From the NCBI GenBank assembly GCA_025656675.1, contig JAHXHN010000011.1:1-64000 (forward strand): a stretch of DNA of 64,000 bases, written 5' to 3'. Source of the stretch: Candidatus Thiodiazotropha sp. (ex Codakia rugifera) (lineage in GTDB: Bacteria; Pseudomonadota; Gammaproteobacteria; Chromatiales; Chromatiaceae). A program made the position numbers and the translations under genes. Positions 56,221-64,000 of this stretch are shown in pieces. The notes below the pieces were generated by a model. That model ran no database searches. It had not been told where the DNA came from and saw only the letters and a list, made by a program, of their open reading frames with translations. Within the stretch, counting starts at the first letter, position 1. Each line of letters begins with the position of its first letter.

Positions 56221-58167
56221 CTACTTGTTTTCCCTGTTATCGATCAGATTATCAACGACTGAAGGATCAGCCAGGGTAGAGGTATCACCCAGATTCTCTA
56301 GCTCGTTTGCGGCAATCTTGCGCAGAATTCGGCGCATGATTTTACCGGAACGTGTCTTAGGCAGGCCAGGTGCCCACTGGATGAGATTAACCTTGGCAAT
56401 AGGTCCAATTTCAGAGCGTACCAGTTTTACCAAATCGGCCTTGAGTTCATCGCTACTCTCTACACCTGCCATCAGGGTGACATAGGCGTAGATACCCTGA
56501 CCTGTCAATTCATGGGGATAGCCCACAACCGCAGCTTCAGCAACCATATCGTGTAGTACCAGTGCAGACTCAATTTCCGCAGTACCCAGACGGTGGCCCG
56601 ACACATTCAAAACATCATCCACACGGCCTGTAATCCAGTAGTATCCATCCTCATCGCGGCGGGCACCGTCGCCGGTGAAATAGTAACCGGAATACATCGC
56701 GAAGTAGGTTTCGAAGAATCGTTTATGGTCACCATACAAGGTGCGCATCATGGATGGCCAGGGCTGCTTGATAGCCAGATTACCCTCTGCAGGGTTGCCA
56801 TCGATCTCAACACCTTGGTCATCCAGTAGTACAGGCGCAACACCGAAGAAGGGGATAGTCGCAGAACCCGGTTTCAATGGTGTTGCACCGGGTAGTGGGG
56901 TCAGCATGTGTGCGCCGGTTTCGGTTTGCCACCAGGTATCGACAATGGGGCAGCGTTCGTCACCGACCACCCGATAGTACCACTCCCATGCCTCGGGATT
57001 GATCGGCTCGCCGACTGTGCCGAGCAGGCGCAAGCTACTGCGTTTGGTCTTCTTCACCGGCTCTTCACCTGCACTCATCAGAGAGCGAATGGCGGTTGGT
57101 GCTGTATAAAAGCTGGCAACGTTGTGTTTGTCGCAGACCTGCCAGAAACGGGAAATATCGGGATAGGTGGGGATACCCTCGAACATCAGGCTGGTGGCGC
57201 CATTAGCCAAAGGACCGTAGACAATATAGGTGTGACCGGTTACCCAGCCCACATCAGCGGTGCACCAGTAGACTTCACCGTCCTTGTAGTCGAACACCAG
57301 CTTGTGAGTCATGGCTGCCTGAAGCAGATAACCGCCTGTCGTGTGAAGCACACCTTTTGGTTTACCCGTAGATCCTGAAGTATAGAGAATGAAAAGGGGA
57401 TCATCGGCTCCCATCTCTTCAGCCGGACAGTCTGAAGAGGCACTGGACATGGCCTCGTGATACCAGACATCACGGTCGTTATTCCACTCTACCGGATCAC
57501 CACCACGCTTTATGACCAGGCAAGTATGAACATTGGGGCACTGGGCAATGGCTTTGTCGGCATTTGACTTCAGCGGCACCTTCTTGCCACCACGCATTGA
57601 TTGATCAGCGGTTATCACTACCTGGCAGTCTGAGTCGAGGATCCGATCGCGCAGGGCATCTGGTGAGAAACCGCCGAACACTATCGAGTGGACAGCACCG
57701 ATCCGGGTACAGGCGAGCATGGCTACGGCAGCCTCAGCGACCATCGGTAGGTAGAGGGAGACCCTGTCACCCTTTTTTACGCCACGGGATTTCAATACAT
57801 TGGCGAATTTGCTGACCTCTTCGTGGAGTTCACGATAGGTGATCTTACGATCCTCATTCGGGTTGTCACCCTCCCATATGATGGCTACCTGATCGCCTCG
57901 ACTCTCCAGATGACGATCAAGGCAGTTGTAGGAGACATTTAATTTGGCACCTTTAAACCACTCAATATGCAGGTCGTCCTTACCAAAACTCCAATCAGTG
58001 ACCTTGTCCCATTTTTTAAACCAGGTGACATATTTATCAGCTTGTTCCGCCCAAAAGGCATCAGGGTCGTCGATCGATTGCTGATACATCGTCTGATACT
58101 CCGCATCACTGATATTCGCCTGTGCTGCGAATTCGGCAGGGACGGGGTAAATCTTGTTTTCTGACAT
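56221..58167 (-). CDS. acs: Acetyl-CoA synthetase
   Basis: A 648-residue AMP-forming enzyme converting acetate, ATP and CoA to acetyl-CoA. Motifs: [21 protein letters not shown]-loop-like [47 protein letters not shown], and the C-terminal catalytic and regulatory lysine in [16 protein letters not shown], normally acetylated to switch the enzyme off. Length is normal (E. coli 652). GAGGAGAATCC precedes the ATG. It follows the exonuclease and DUF294 genes on the same strand as the acetate symporter, forming an acetate-use region. Confidence 0.97.
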   Translation of the reverse strand: MSENKIYPVPAEFAAQANISDAEYQTMYQQSIDDPDAFWAEQADKYVTWFKKWDKVTDWSFGKDDLHIEWFKGAKLNVSYNCLDRHLESRGDQVAIIWEGDNPNEDRKITYRELHEEVSKFANVLKSRGVKKGDRVSLYLPMVAEAAVAMLACTRIGAVHSIVFGGFSPDALRDRILDSDCQVVITADQSMRGGKKVPLKSNADKAIAQCPNVHTCLVIKRGGDPVEWNNDRDVWYHEAMSSASSDCPAEEMGADDPLFILYTSGSTGKPKGVLHTTGGYLLQAAMTHKLVFDYKDGEVYWCTADVGWVTGHTYIVYGPLANGATSLMFEGIPTYPDISRFWQVCDKHNVASFYTAPTAIRSLMSAGEEPVKKTKRSSLRLLGTVGEPINPEAWEWYYRVVGDERCPIVDTWWQTETGAHMLTPLPGATPLKPGSATIPFFGVAPVLLDDQGVEIDGNPAEGNLAIKQPWPSMMRTLYGDHKRFFETYFAMYSGYYFTGDGARRDEDGYYWITGRVDDVLNVSGHRLGTAEIESALVLHDMVAEAAVVGYPHELTGQGIYAYVTLMAGVESSDELKADLVKLVRSEIGPIAKVNLIQWAPGLPKTRSGKIMRRILRKIAANELENLGDTSTLADPSVVDNLIDNRENK

Positions 58168-58322
58168 TGGATTCTCCTCAACGGTGGTTATTCATTCTCA
58201 ACAGCAGGAAAGTCTCAGTCTGTCTCTTTGGTTAAAAAGAAACTGACTTTTAAAAACCCAAAGCAATATTCCGAATAGATAAAAAATACTACTGTTGTTT
58301 TGTCTCATCATTCTATTGCCTG

Positions 58323-59015
58323 TCAACGCGTAAGGAAACGACGGAGTTGACATTGGCTGGGTTGCGGCACCATATCTGATGCCATGGCTAGAAACAGCTC
58401 AGCGGTAGCTACCGCATCGCTTAAAGCATTGTGCGCCTTGTAATTCGGTAAATTATAGCGCGGTCGTAGATTGAATAGTCGCAGATCTCCTGTTTGAATG
58501 GTGTGATTGCGATGTTCTAAAATTCTTCGTGCCAAGGCCAGTGTATCGATAATCGGTATCACGAACGGTGCACCAAATAGCTTCTGACATGCAGCACTGA
58601 TAAAATTTTGTTCAATGGCAGAATAGTGAACCAACATGACTTTGCCTGCCAATCGTTGCAGCAGCTCAGGCAGGGCTTCATCCAGTGGTACCCCCGTAGC
58701 TGCCTGGTCATCGGTAATCTGATGGATAACAGCTGATGCTTCCGGTATCTCATCTTCGATTGAGATCAACTGATGGCGGGCCGTTTCAAGTTTTATCGTC
58801 ATATGTTGCATCTCAACCAGGCCAAAACTGAGAATTTTATCTTTTGACGGATCGAGACCCGTGGTTTCCAGATCCAGTGAGACGATAGATAGTGCCTCAC
58901 ATTGGGTTCTTTTTGACGTTAGCGGTGTAGCAAGGTAGTCATGTAGTGCACCTGGCTCAGCTTTCGATAAAGCTCTCTTTCTTAAGGCATCCAGACTGAG
59001 AAAACGTGTCAGCAT
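58323..59015 (-). CDS. DnaQ-like DEDDh 3'-5' exonuclease
   Basis: A 230-residue exonuclease-fold protein with ExoI motif SLDLETTGLD, an ExoII-like HYSAIEQNF and ExoIII motif HNALSDAVATAELF (His and Asp). These complete a DEDDh active site. It resembles the epsilon-like proteins encoded beside DUF294/CBS genes and acetate permeases rather than the true replicative epsilon subunit. It starts 2 bp after the end of the cNMP/CBS/DUF294 gene, so the two are co-translated. Function in the acetate operon is unknown; a role on cyclic or oligo-nucleotides is conceivable. Confidence 0.9.
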   Translation of the reverse strand: MLTRFLSLDALRKRALSKAEPGALHDYLATPLTSKRTQCEALSIVSLDLETTGLDPSKDKILSFGLVEMQHMTIKLETARHQLISIEDEIPEASAVIHQITDDQAATGVPLDEALPELLQRLAGKVMLVHYSAIEQNFISAACQKLFGAPFVIPIIDTLALARRILEHRNHTIQTGDLRLFNLRPRYNLPNYKAHNALSDAVATAELFLAMASDMVPQPSQCQLRRFLTR

Positions 59016-59017
59016 AG

Positions 59018-60886
59018 TTATAGGAAACGCCCGCCCTGGTATCGATTTTCCATGGCATCCTGCATCTCCTGGATAACTCGGAATGCATCTTTCAGATGTC
59101 TGCGCTCCAGATCGGAAAGCTCTTCAGGGGAGAGGTAGTTATCTGGGGTTAATCCTTTGCGAATCTGTTCTGCCTGATGATAGATGCGGATGCTGGCGAT
59201 AAACTCCATCGCATCCACCAGGTTTTCTCCCATTTCACGGCTGAGAACCTTTGTTTCCGCTGCGGCTTCAAGGCGTTCAGTAGTATTTACAGGGGGGAGA
59301 CCCTGATCAAGGGCAAACACCCGCGCGATATCAGTGATCGGTACTATCCCACGGTGTTTGATGTCGAATGTGTCATCGTGGGCACCGCCATGGATGAGTA
59401 CGAAGGTACGAAAAAAGCCAAGCGGCGGTCGATGCTGTAATGCATTCGCTGCCATAAAAGCGGTGAAGATACCGTTACCACGGGTCTTGTTGAGAATGTC
59501 GGTACGTAGCTCATCGAACATTTCCATGTTGCCGTAGACAGCTCTTAGATCAAAGAAGATGCTAGACAGCATCAATGCCATAGGCTCGGGCTTGTTAATC
59601 CAGGTGTTGAAATACTTTCGCCATATTCGAAGTGTCTGTCGCCATTTGGGATTGGTTGCCATAGCATTGCCTGGGCAATAGACATAGCCGCAGGCATTGA
59701 GGCCATCGGAGACCTTCTTGGCCAGCGCCTCAAAATAGGCCTCATGCTCAGGTTTCATCTCATCAGCGATGAGCAATGCATTATCTTGATCGGAATGGGA
59801 TGTCTGTTCGTGGCGTGCCTGAGAACCGGCACATAACCAGGCATAGGGTACTGGTGGCGGGCCAAGCTCTGCCTCAGCCATCTCTATCAAGCGCGCCGTC
59901 AGGGCATCTGTTATACAAGAGATGGCCTCGCCGACATGCAGCGCAGCGGCATTGGAGTTCGCCAGTTGAAACTGAACATCAGGCAGGCGCTCACTGACAA
60001 TGGCCAAATCCTCGACTGTTGCCGCTTTGCGGATATCACTGGCGAGAAAGGCTGAGTTGGTGGTTTGGTGGCGCGCCAGGTCTGTTGCCGTCAACATGCC
60101 GACGACATGGTCGCCCTGCAGCACAGGAAGATGATGCACATGCAATCGCGTCATGGTCATCAATGCCTGAATGGCCATGGTGTTTTTCTGGATCGTTTCC
60201 AGGTTGGTGGTCATGATCTGGCTAACCGGCTGATCGGTCGATATTCCCGCTGCGATACAGCGTTTGCGCAGGTCGCGGTCTGTGATGATACCGGCCAGTT
60301 TTTGTTGTTCCATGATCATCACTGAAGAGACGTTCTTTTCGCTCATCAATTGAGCTGCTTGACGGATAGAGCAATTGATGTCGATGGTTATCGGCGATTT
60401 CTTGATCAGGTCGGAAACTTCCACTGTCATCTGCGCAATGGGACTTTCTTCAGCATTGTCTTTCAGCGTACGTACCGCCTGTTTCAGGCGATCCCTGATC
60501 GATTCTGCAAAATGACGGTCGAATGCCGGTTCGGATTTACGCAGTACTTTGAGCAGATCGCAGGGTAGCTGATAGATCAACGAATCTTCAGCAGCCAGGC
60601 CGTGGGTCGCCCTGCCGAAGTCGATTAATTGGCAATCGGTGGTGTAGATACCGCCTTCACCCAGTTTCTCTACCAGATTATCCTCTTCATCGCGAAGTTC
60701 AATGGCGCCGCTGCGCAGAATATAGATGTAGCCTTGTGTGGCATCACCTGGTGGAAATAGGTTTCCTCTACGCAGGTAGCGTATCTCGAGAGACTTAGGG
60801 AGTTGATTGAGCTGTTCTTCCGGCAGGGCATCGAAGGGTGGACGTTTTGCCAGAAAATCGCGAATCTCGACCAGTTCGATTTCCAT
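59018..60886 (-). CDS. cNMP-binding, CBS-pair and DUF294 nucleotidyltransferase-like protein
   Basis: A 622-residue soluble regulator. Order: Crp-like cNMP-binding domain (~15-125), CBS pair (~155-275; VSSVMIMEQQKLAGIITDRD and MLTATDLARH), nucleotidyltransferase-like domain (~300-440) with the motif GSQARHEQTSHSDQDNALL, and DUF294 C-terminal helices (~470-615). The G-S...D-x-D pattern is that of GlnD/GlnE-type nucleotidyltransferases, so it could modify or sense adenylates. It lies between the symporter and an exonuclease in an arrangement common in gammaproteobacteria that grow on acetate. The target is unknown. Confidence 0.93.
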   Translation of the reverse strand: MEIELVEIRDFLAKRPPFDALPEEQLNQLPKSLEIRYLRRGNLFPPGDATQGYIYILRSGAIELRDEEDNLVEKLGEGGIYTTDCQLIDFGRATHGLAAEDSLIYQLPCDLLKVLRKSEPAFDRHFAESIRDRLKQAVRTLKDNAEESPIAQMTVEVSDLIKKSPITIDINCSIRQAAQLMSEKNVSSVMIMEQQKLAGIITDRDLRKRCIAAGISTDQPVSQIMTTNLETIQKNTMAIQALMTMTRLHVHHLPVLQGDHVVGMLTATDLARHQTTNSAFLASDIRKAATVEDLAIVSERLPDVQFQLANSNAAALHVGEAISCITDALTARLIEMAEAELGPPPVPYAWLCAGSQARHEQTSHSDQDNALLIADEMKPEHEAYFEALAKKVSDGLNACGYVYCPGNAMATNPKWRQTLRIWRKYFNTWINKPEPMALMLSSIFFDLRAVYGNMEMFDELRTDILNKTRGNGIFTAFMAANALQHRPPLGFFRTFVLIHGGAHDDTFDIKHRGIVPITDIARVFALDQGLPPVNTTERLEAAAETKVLSREMGENLVDAMEFIASIRIYHQAEQIRKGLTPDNYLSPEELSDLERRHLKDAFRVIQEMQDAMENRYQGGRFL

Positions 60887-61015
60887 AGGGGGTGGCTCGC
60901 ATACATCTGGAATTGGATTCCGCTAGTATGGTGATCTCAGTAAAAAATCTCAACGGATTGACCCGAAACTGTGTGTTACCGATCAGACCTATTCGTGGAG
61001 ATTATTCTCTTCAGG

Positions 61016-61039
61016 AAAAAGGCCCCGCCGAAGCGGGGC
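61016..61039 (-). terminator. Terminator after acetate symporter
   Basis: Stem GCCCCGC (61022-61028), loop CGAA, GCGGGGC (61033-61039). On the minus strand it is followed by five T. It separates the symporter operon from the DUF294-exonuclease-acs group. Confidence 0.88.
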
Positions 61040-61066
61040 ACTCAGTTACAGCTTTATGGTTATCGT

Positions 61067-62851
61067 TTAGTGATCGGTGGCGGTACCGGCACCCTTAGGT
61101 ACACGAATATCTTCCACCAGGTGCTGGATGTGGTCGGGAGGCGGAGCAGTCACTTTGGAGACCGCGATAGCCACTACGAAGTTGACCAGTGCACCTACAG
61201 CGCCGAATGCATTCGGAGAGATGCCGAGGAACCAGCTTGGACCCATGTCGCCCAGGAAGGAAGTACCTGGAATGAACATGATGCCCTTATGCTGGAATAC
61301 ATACAGCATGGTCACGCCGATACCTGAGATCATGCCCCAAATAGCACCTGAACGATTCATCTTCTTGTAGAAGATACCCATCATCAGCGCAGGGAATATG
61401 GAGCTGGCGGCCAGACCAAAGGCGATGGCCACGGTACCGGCTGCGAAATCCGGTGGATGCAGACCGAAGTAACCCGCCATGGCGATAGCACCGGCCATCG
61501 CAACACGACCTGCCATCAGCTCATTTTTCTCTGAGATGTCGGGCATGAAGACGCCCTTCAGGAGGTCATGAGAGATGGAAGAGGCGATAGCCAACAACAG
61601 TCCGGCAGCGGTAGAGAGCGCGGCGGCCAGACCACCGGCAACCACCAGGGCAATGACCCAGTTGGGCAATTGAGCGATTTCCGGGTTGGCCAATACCATG
61701 ATATCACGGTCAACCTTGGTCATCTCGTTACCCTTCCAGCCATAGCCTTCGGCCTTGGCGGCAAACTCTGCATTCTTTTCGTTGTAGTACTGAATGCGAC
61801 CGTCACCGTTTTTATCTTCCCACTGCAGCAGACCGGTCTTCTCCCAGTTGATCATCCACTGAGGTACTTTGGCGATCTCGATATTGCCTTCAACTGTGCC
61901 CACTTCACCGGTTTGGATGGTGTTCATCAGATTCAGACGTGCCATGGAACCAACAGCTGGAGCTGTGGTGTAAAGAATGGCGATAAAGACCAACGCCCAA
62001 CCTGCGGAGGAACGAGCATCTTTCACCTTAGGAACGGTAAAGAAGCGGATAATAACGTGTGGCAGGCCAGCAGTACCGATCATCAGAGAGAGGGTATAGA
62101 CAAACATGTTCAGTTTGCTTCCCATCACCTGAGTGGTGTACTGCTTAAAGCCCAAGTCCGTTACTACCTGGTCCAACCTGTCCATCATGAAGGTGCCGGA
62201 GCCATCAGCCATGGTACTGCCGATACCCATTTGCGGGATCGGATTACCGGTCAGGTTCAGTGAGATGAAGACAGCTGGAACGGTGTAGGCGAAAATCAGT
62301 ACACAGTACTGGGCGATCTGGGTGTAGGTAATACCTTTCATGCCGCCCATAACCGCATAGATGAAGACGATACCCATGCCGATGTAGAGGCCGGTATCGT
62401 ATTCAGTCTCGAGGAAACGCGAGAAGGCCACACCGATACCTTTCATCTGTCCGATAACGTAGGTCACGGATGCGATGATCAGGCAGATAACGGCCACGAT
62501 TCGTGCAGTACGTGAGTAGTAACGGTCACCGATGAATTCAGGTACGGTGAACTTGCCGAACTTACGCAGATAGGGAGCGAGCAGCAGTGCCAGAAGCACA
62601 TATCCACCAGTCCACCCCATCAGGAAGACAGAAGCGCCGTAGCCGTTGAAGGCGATCAGGCCAGCCATTGAAATGAAAGAGGCAGCGGACATCCAGTCAG
62701 CAGCGGTAGCCATACCGTTAGCAACAGGATGGACACCACGACCAGCGGCATAAAACTCACCGGTGGTTGCAGCCCGAGCCCAGAAGGCGATACCAATGTA
62801 GAGGGCAAATGTAAAGCCTACTACTAAATATGTCAGTGTTTGCAGATCCAT
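61067..62851 (-). CDS. Sodium:solute symporter of the acetate (ActP-like, VC_2705) type
   Basis: A 594-residue inner membrane symporter of the SSS family with about 13 helices. Family stretches: AGRGVHPVANGMATAADWMS, FVPEF-like KFTVPEFIGDRYYSR, VIGQMKGIGVAFSRFLE, and LPHVIIRFFTVPKVKDARSS. A ~110-residue hydrophilic insert (~325-395, including WINWEKTGLLQWEDKNGDGR-type sequence) distinguishes this subgroup from E. coli ActP. It is paired with the DUF4212 gene 16 bp upstream. Expected substrate is acetate or a similar monocarboxylate, consistent with acs nearby; substrate not proven by sequence. Confidence 0.93.
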   Translation of the reverse strand: MDLQTLTYLVVGFTFALYIGIAFWARAATTGEFYAAGRGVHPVANGMATAADWMSAASFISMAGLIAFNGYGASVFLMGWTGGYVLLALLLAPYLRKFGKFTVPEFIGDRYYSRTARIVAVICLIIASVTYVIGQMKGIGVAFSRFLETEYDTGLYIGMGIVFIYAVMGGMKGITYTQIAQYCVLIFAYTVPAVFISLNLTGNPIPQMGIGSTMADGSGTFMMDRLDQVVTDLGFKQYTTQVMGSKLNMFVYTLSLMIGTAGLPHVIIRFFTVPKVKDARSSAGWALVFIAILYTTAPAVGSMARLNLMNTIQTGEVGTVEGNIEIAKVPQWMINWEKTGLLQWEDKNGDGRIQYYNEKNAEFAAKAEGYGWKGNEMTKVDRDIMVLANPEIAQLPNWVIALVVAGGLAAALSTAAGLLLAIASSISHDLLKGVFMPDISEKNELMAGRVAMAGAIAMAGYFGLHPPDFAAGTVAIAFGLAASSIFPALMMGIFYKKMNRSGAIWGMISGIGVTMLYVFQHKGIMFIPGTSFLGDMGPSWFLGISPNAFGAVGALVNFVVAIAVSKVTAPPPDHIQHLVEDIRVPKGAGTATDH

Positions 62852-62867
62852 GAGTCAGTTTCCCCCA

Positions 62868-63122
62868 TTAGTCCTCATGGACGTCAAATTCGACATCCAG
62901 AGCATTCATGCGTTTAGCGTAGACGTAGATCAGCACCAGGAAAGTGTAGATAGAACCATTCTGTGCAAACCAGAATCCCAGCCCGACACCACCGATCTTA
63001 ATGGTATTGAGCGGCTCTACTAAAATGATGCCGAATAGGAACGAGCAGATAAACCAAATCACCAGCAAGATGCTCACTAGGCGAATATTGGCTTTCCAAT
63101 ACTGTTCAGCAGTTTTGTTCAT
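62868..63122 (-). CDS. DUF4212 small membrane subunit
   Basis: An 84-residue protein with two membrane helices (~13-33 LVSILLVIWFICSFLFGI and ~45-68). The conserved FWFAQNGSIYTFLVLIYVYA stretch is typical of DUF4212. The family is almost always encoded directly before SSS acetate-type symporters and is thought to be their small subunit. GGAG lies ten bases before the ATG. First gene of the two-gene operon. Confidence 0.94.
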   Translation of the reverse strand: MNKTAEQYWKANIRLVSILLVIWFICSFLFGIILVEPLNTIKIGGVGLGFWFAQNGSIYTFLVLIYVYAKRMNALDVEFDVHED

Positions 63123-63582
63123 GTCATGATCACTCCGCCGTATAATAAAGTTCTTGTCATTTGAGTGTCTGTCACCCTCATTGGCATCCTGTCTGGGACT
63201 GATTTAGGTGAGAAGGTCTATCCCTGAATGAGCAAACACCATGTTGTGTGTTACCGTAAAAAAATCGGATACACATAGCACTATTTTGTGGCGCAGTTGT
63301 CGATAAAGTCAAATAAAACAACGGCTTAAGCCGTGAAATTCTATGCTGCAAGGCAGCAAACGTGTTACCATCGGTAGCAGAGTTGGGTGATATGTGTAAC
63401 CGAATGAATCGCCATTCGTTTCTATCGGTAAGAAATCACTTTTTTTTGCTTTTAAAAATGCGTGCCCTGAATTAGGGTTGTTCCCTGCTCCGATTGAATG
63501 AGATTCCTTAGTGATCCATATTGCATAAAATACACCGTACCCTAGTTCGCAATGATTGAATAAACCAGCTTGGAAATCCCCG
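63123..63582. promoter_or_regulatory. Divergent control region of symporter operon and terB-like gene
   Basis: A 460-bp region without a supported gene. It includes the perfect 14-bp palindrome ACGGCTTAAGCCGT at 63321-63334, roughly 200 bp from the DUF4212 start and 250 bp from the terB-like start. The palindrome could be an operator. Confidence 0.4.
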
Positions 63583-64000
63583 ATGATCAAGGCAATCAAA
63601 GACTATTTTGACACTTATCTGGCCCCTGATTCCGACGAGAAGACACATCAATTGGAGCAGTCGATCAGATTAGCGGTTGCCGTACTGTTGGTCGAAATTG
63701 CCGAATCGGATTTCGAGGAGGCGCCTGAAGAGAGACGTGTCATCCTGCAGTCCATTCAACGCCAGTTTGATCTCAACAGGGCTTCAGCGGAGCAGCTGAT
63801 GGCATTGGCCAAGGAGGAACACACTGAATCGACGGACTATTTCCAGTTCACACGATTAATCAATGAACACTACACTGAAGCACAGAAGATCAAGGTTGTA
63901 GAAGCGCTTTGGCAGGTTGCCTTCGCTGACCAGGAGTTACATCGCTATGAGGAACATGTCATTCGCAGGCTGGCTGAACTGATCTATGTCCCACACAATG
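63583..64000 (+). CDS. TerB-like protein, 5' part (runs off window end)
   Basis: The frame opens at ATG 63583 and continues to the window edge (139 codons seen). The protein starts MIKAIKDYFDTYLAPDSDEK and has the helical TerB pattern: LAVAVLLVEIAESDFEEAPE (first acidic, metal-binding-like segment) and VVEALWQVAFADQELHRYEE (second), followed by VIRRLAELIYVP. Typical TerB proteins are ~150 residues, so only the last few residues are missing. The family includes tellurite-resistance TerB and many general stress or metal-linked proteins; no other ter genes are seen. The ribosome site is weak. Confidence 0.9.
   Translation, partial: MIKAIKDYFDTYLAPDSDEKTHQLEQSIRLAVAVLLVEIAESDFEEAPEERRVILQSIQRQFDLNRASAEQLMALAKEEHTESTDYFQFTRLINEHYTEAQKIKVVEALWQVAFADQELHRYEEHVIRRLAELIYVPHN

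Noticed and set aside
61568-62263. 231-codon plus-strand frame opposite the acetate symporter
   Set aside because: Antisense to conserved symporter coding sequence; no independent support.
63309-63599. 96-codon minus-strand frame upstream of the terB-like gene
   Set aside because: It overlaps the start of the TerB-like gene and spans the divergent promoter region; no family features.
1-64000. CRISPR arrays, tRNA, rRNA or prophage
   Set aside because: The only tandem repeats seen are coding (adhesin, kinase coiled coil). No tRNA-like cloverleaf, rRNA sequence or phage structural gene was recognised.

Overview
The window reads as chromosomal DNA of a gammaproteobacterium, most likely a sulfur-oxidizing or Chromatiales-like lineage (Sedimenticola / Thiodiazotropha type). 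This placement is an inference. It rests on a class III polyhydroxyalkanoate (PHA) synthase (PhaC plus PhaE), PhaC catalytic residues offset by one from the Allochromatium enzyme as I remember it, and an acetate uptake and activation block of gammaproteobacterial type. It also rests on the many redox and c-di-GMP sensors, a bacteriohemerythrin, and gammaproteobacterial housekeeping genes (yaeQ, tpm, srkA, greB, arfB). No rRNA, tRNA, CRISPR array or prophage was seen.

Layout. 1-4.4 kb: the C-terminal part of a giant type I-secreted adhesin with near-identical 282-bp repeats, then a TolC-family exporter. 4.9-7.8 kb: a TVP38 membrane domain fused to a flavin disulfide reductase, and a secreted protein with two six-cysteine repeats. 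7.8-8.6 kb: a gene-poor stretch with overlapping tiny ORFs. 8.6-14.7 kb: the PHA cluster, with phaB, a phasin gene, phaR and phaA on the minus strand and phaE-phaC on the plus strand. TGCA-type palindromes lie before the phasin gene and in the phaA/phaE divergent region, and a third copy lies near 43.9 kb. 14.9-17.9 kb: nhaA, an exported peroxiredoxin, and a heavily decayed IS1182-type transposase. 17.9-33.2 kb: sensing genes (a hybrid kinase with a solute-binding partner, a chemoreceptor, a PstS-like protein, a TSUP permease, a cNMP-binding protein, a DUF523/DUF1722 protein and a 1481-residue PAS/GAF/GGDEF/EAL protein).

33.2-37.5 kb: small membrane proteins and a YdbH-like/YdbL-like envelope pair. 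37.5-43.5 kb: an RpfC-like hybrid kinase, then a two-component operon whose kinase carries a periplasmic CxxCH haem motif and whose regulator is sigma-54 dependent. 44-50.6 kb: a PQQ-type sugar dehydrogenase and housekeeping genes. 50.8-56.1 kb: a subtilisin-like lipoprotein translationally coupled to a second lipoprotein, an acetyltransferase, a bacteriohemerythrin and unknowns. 56.2-63.1 kb: acs, a DnaQ-like exonuclease, a cNMP/CBS/DUF294 protein, an acetate symporter and DUF4212. The window ends inside a TerB-like gene.

A common thread is acetyl-CoA economy: acetate uptake (symporter/DUF4212), activation (Acs), entry to the TCA cycle (GltA) or storage as PHA (PhaA, PhaB, PhaC/E). Around it sits a dense layer of redox and second-messenger sensing. 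Mobile-DNA traces are the IS1182 fossil and two copies of a MITE-like element whose ends share a 13-bp inverted repeat (39.8 and 54.5 kb).
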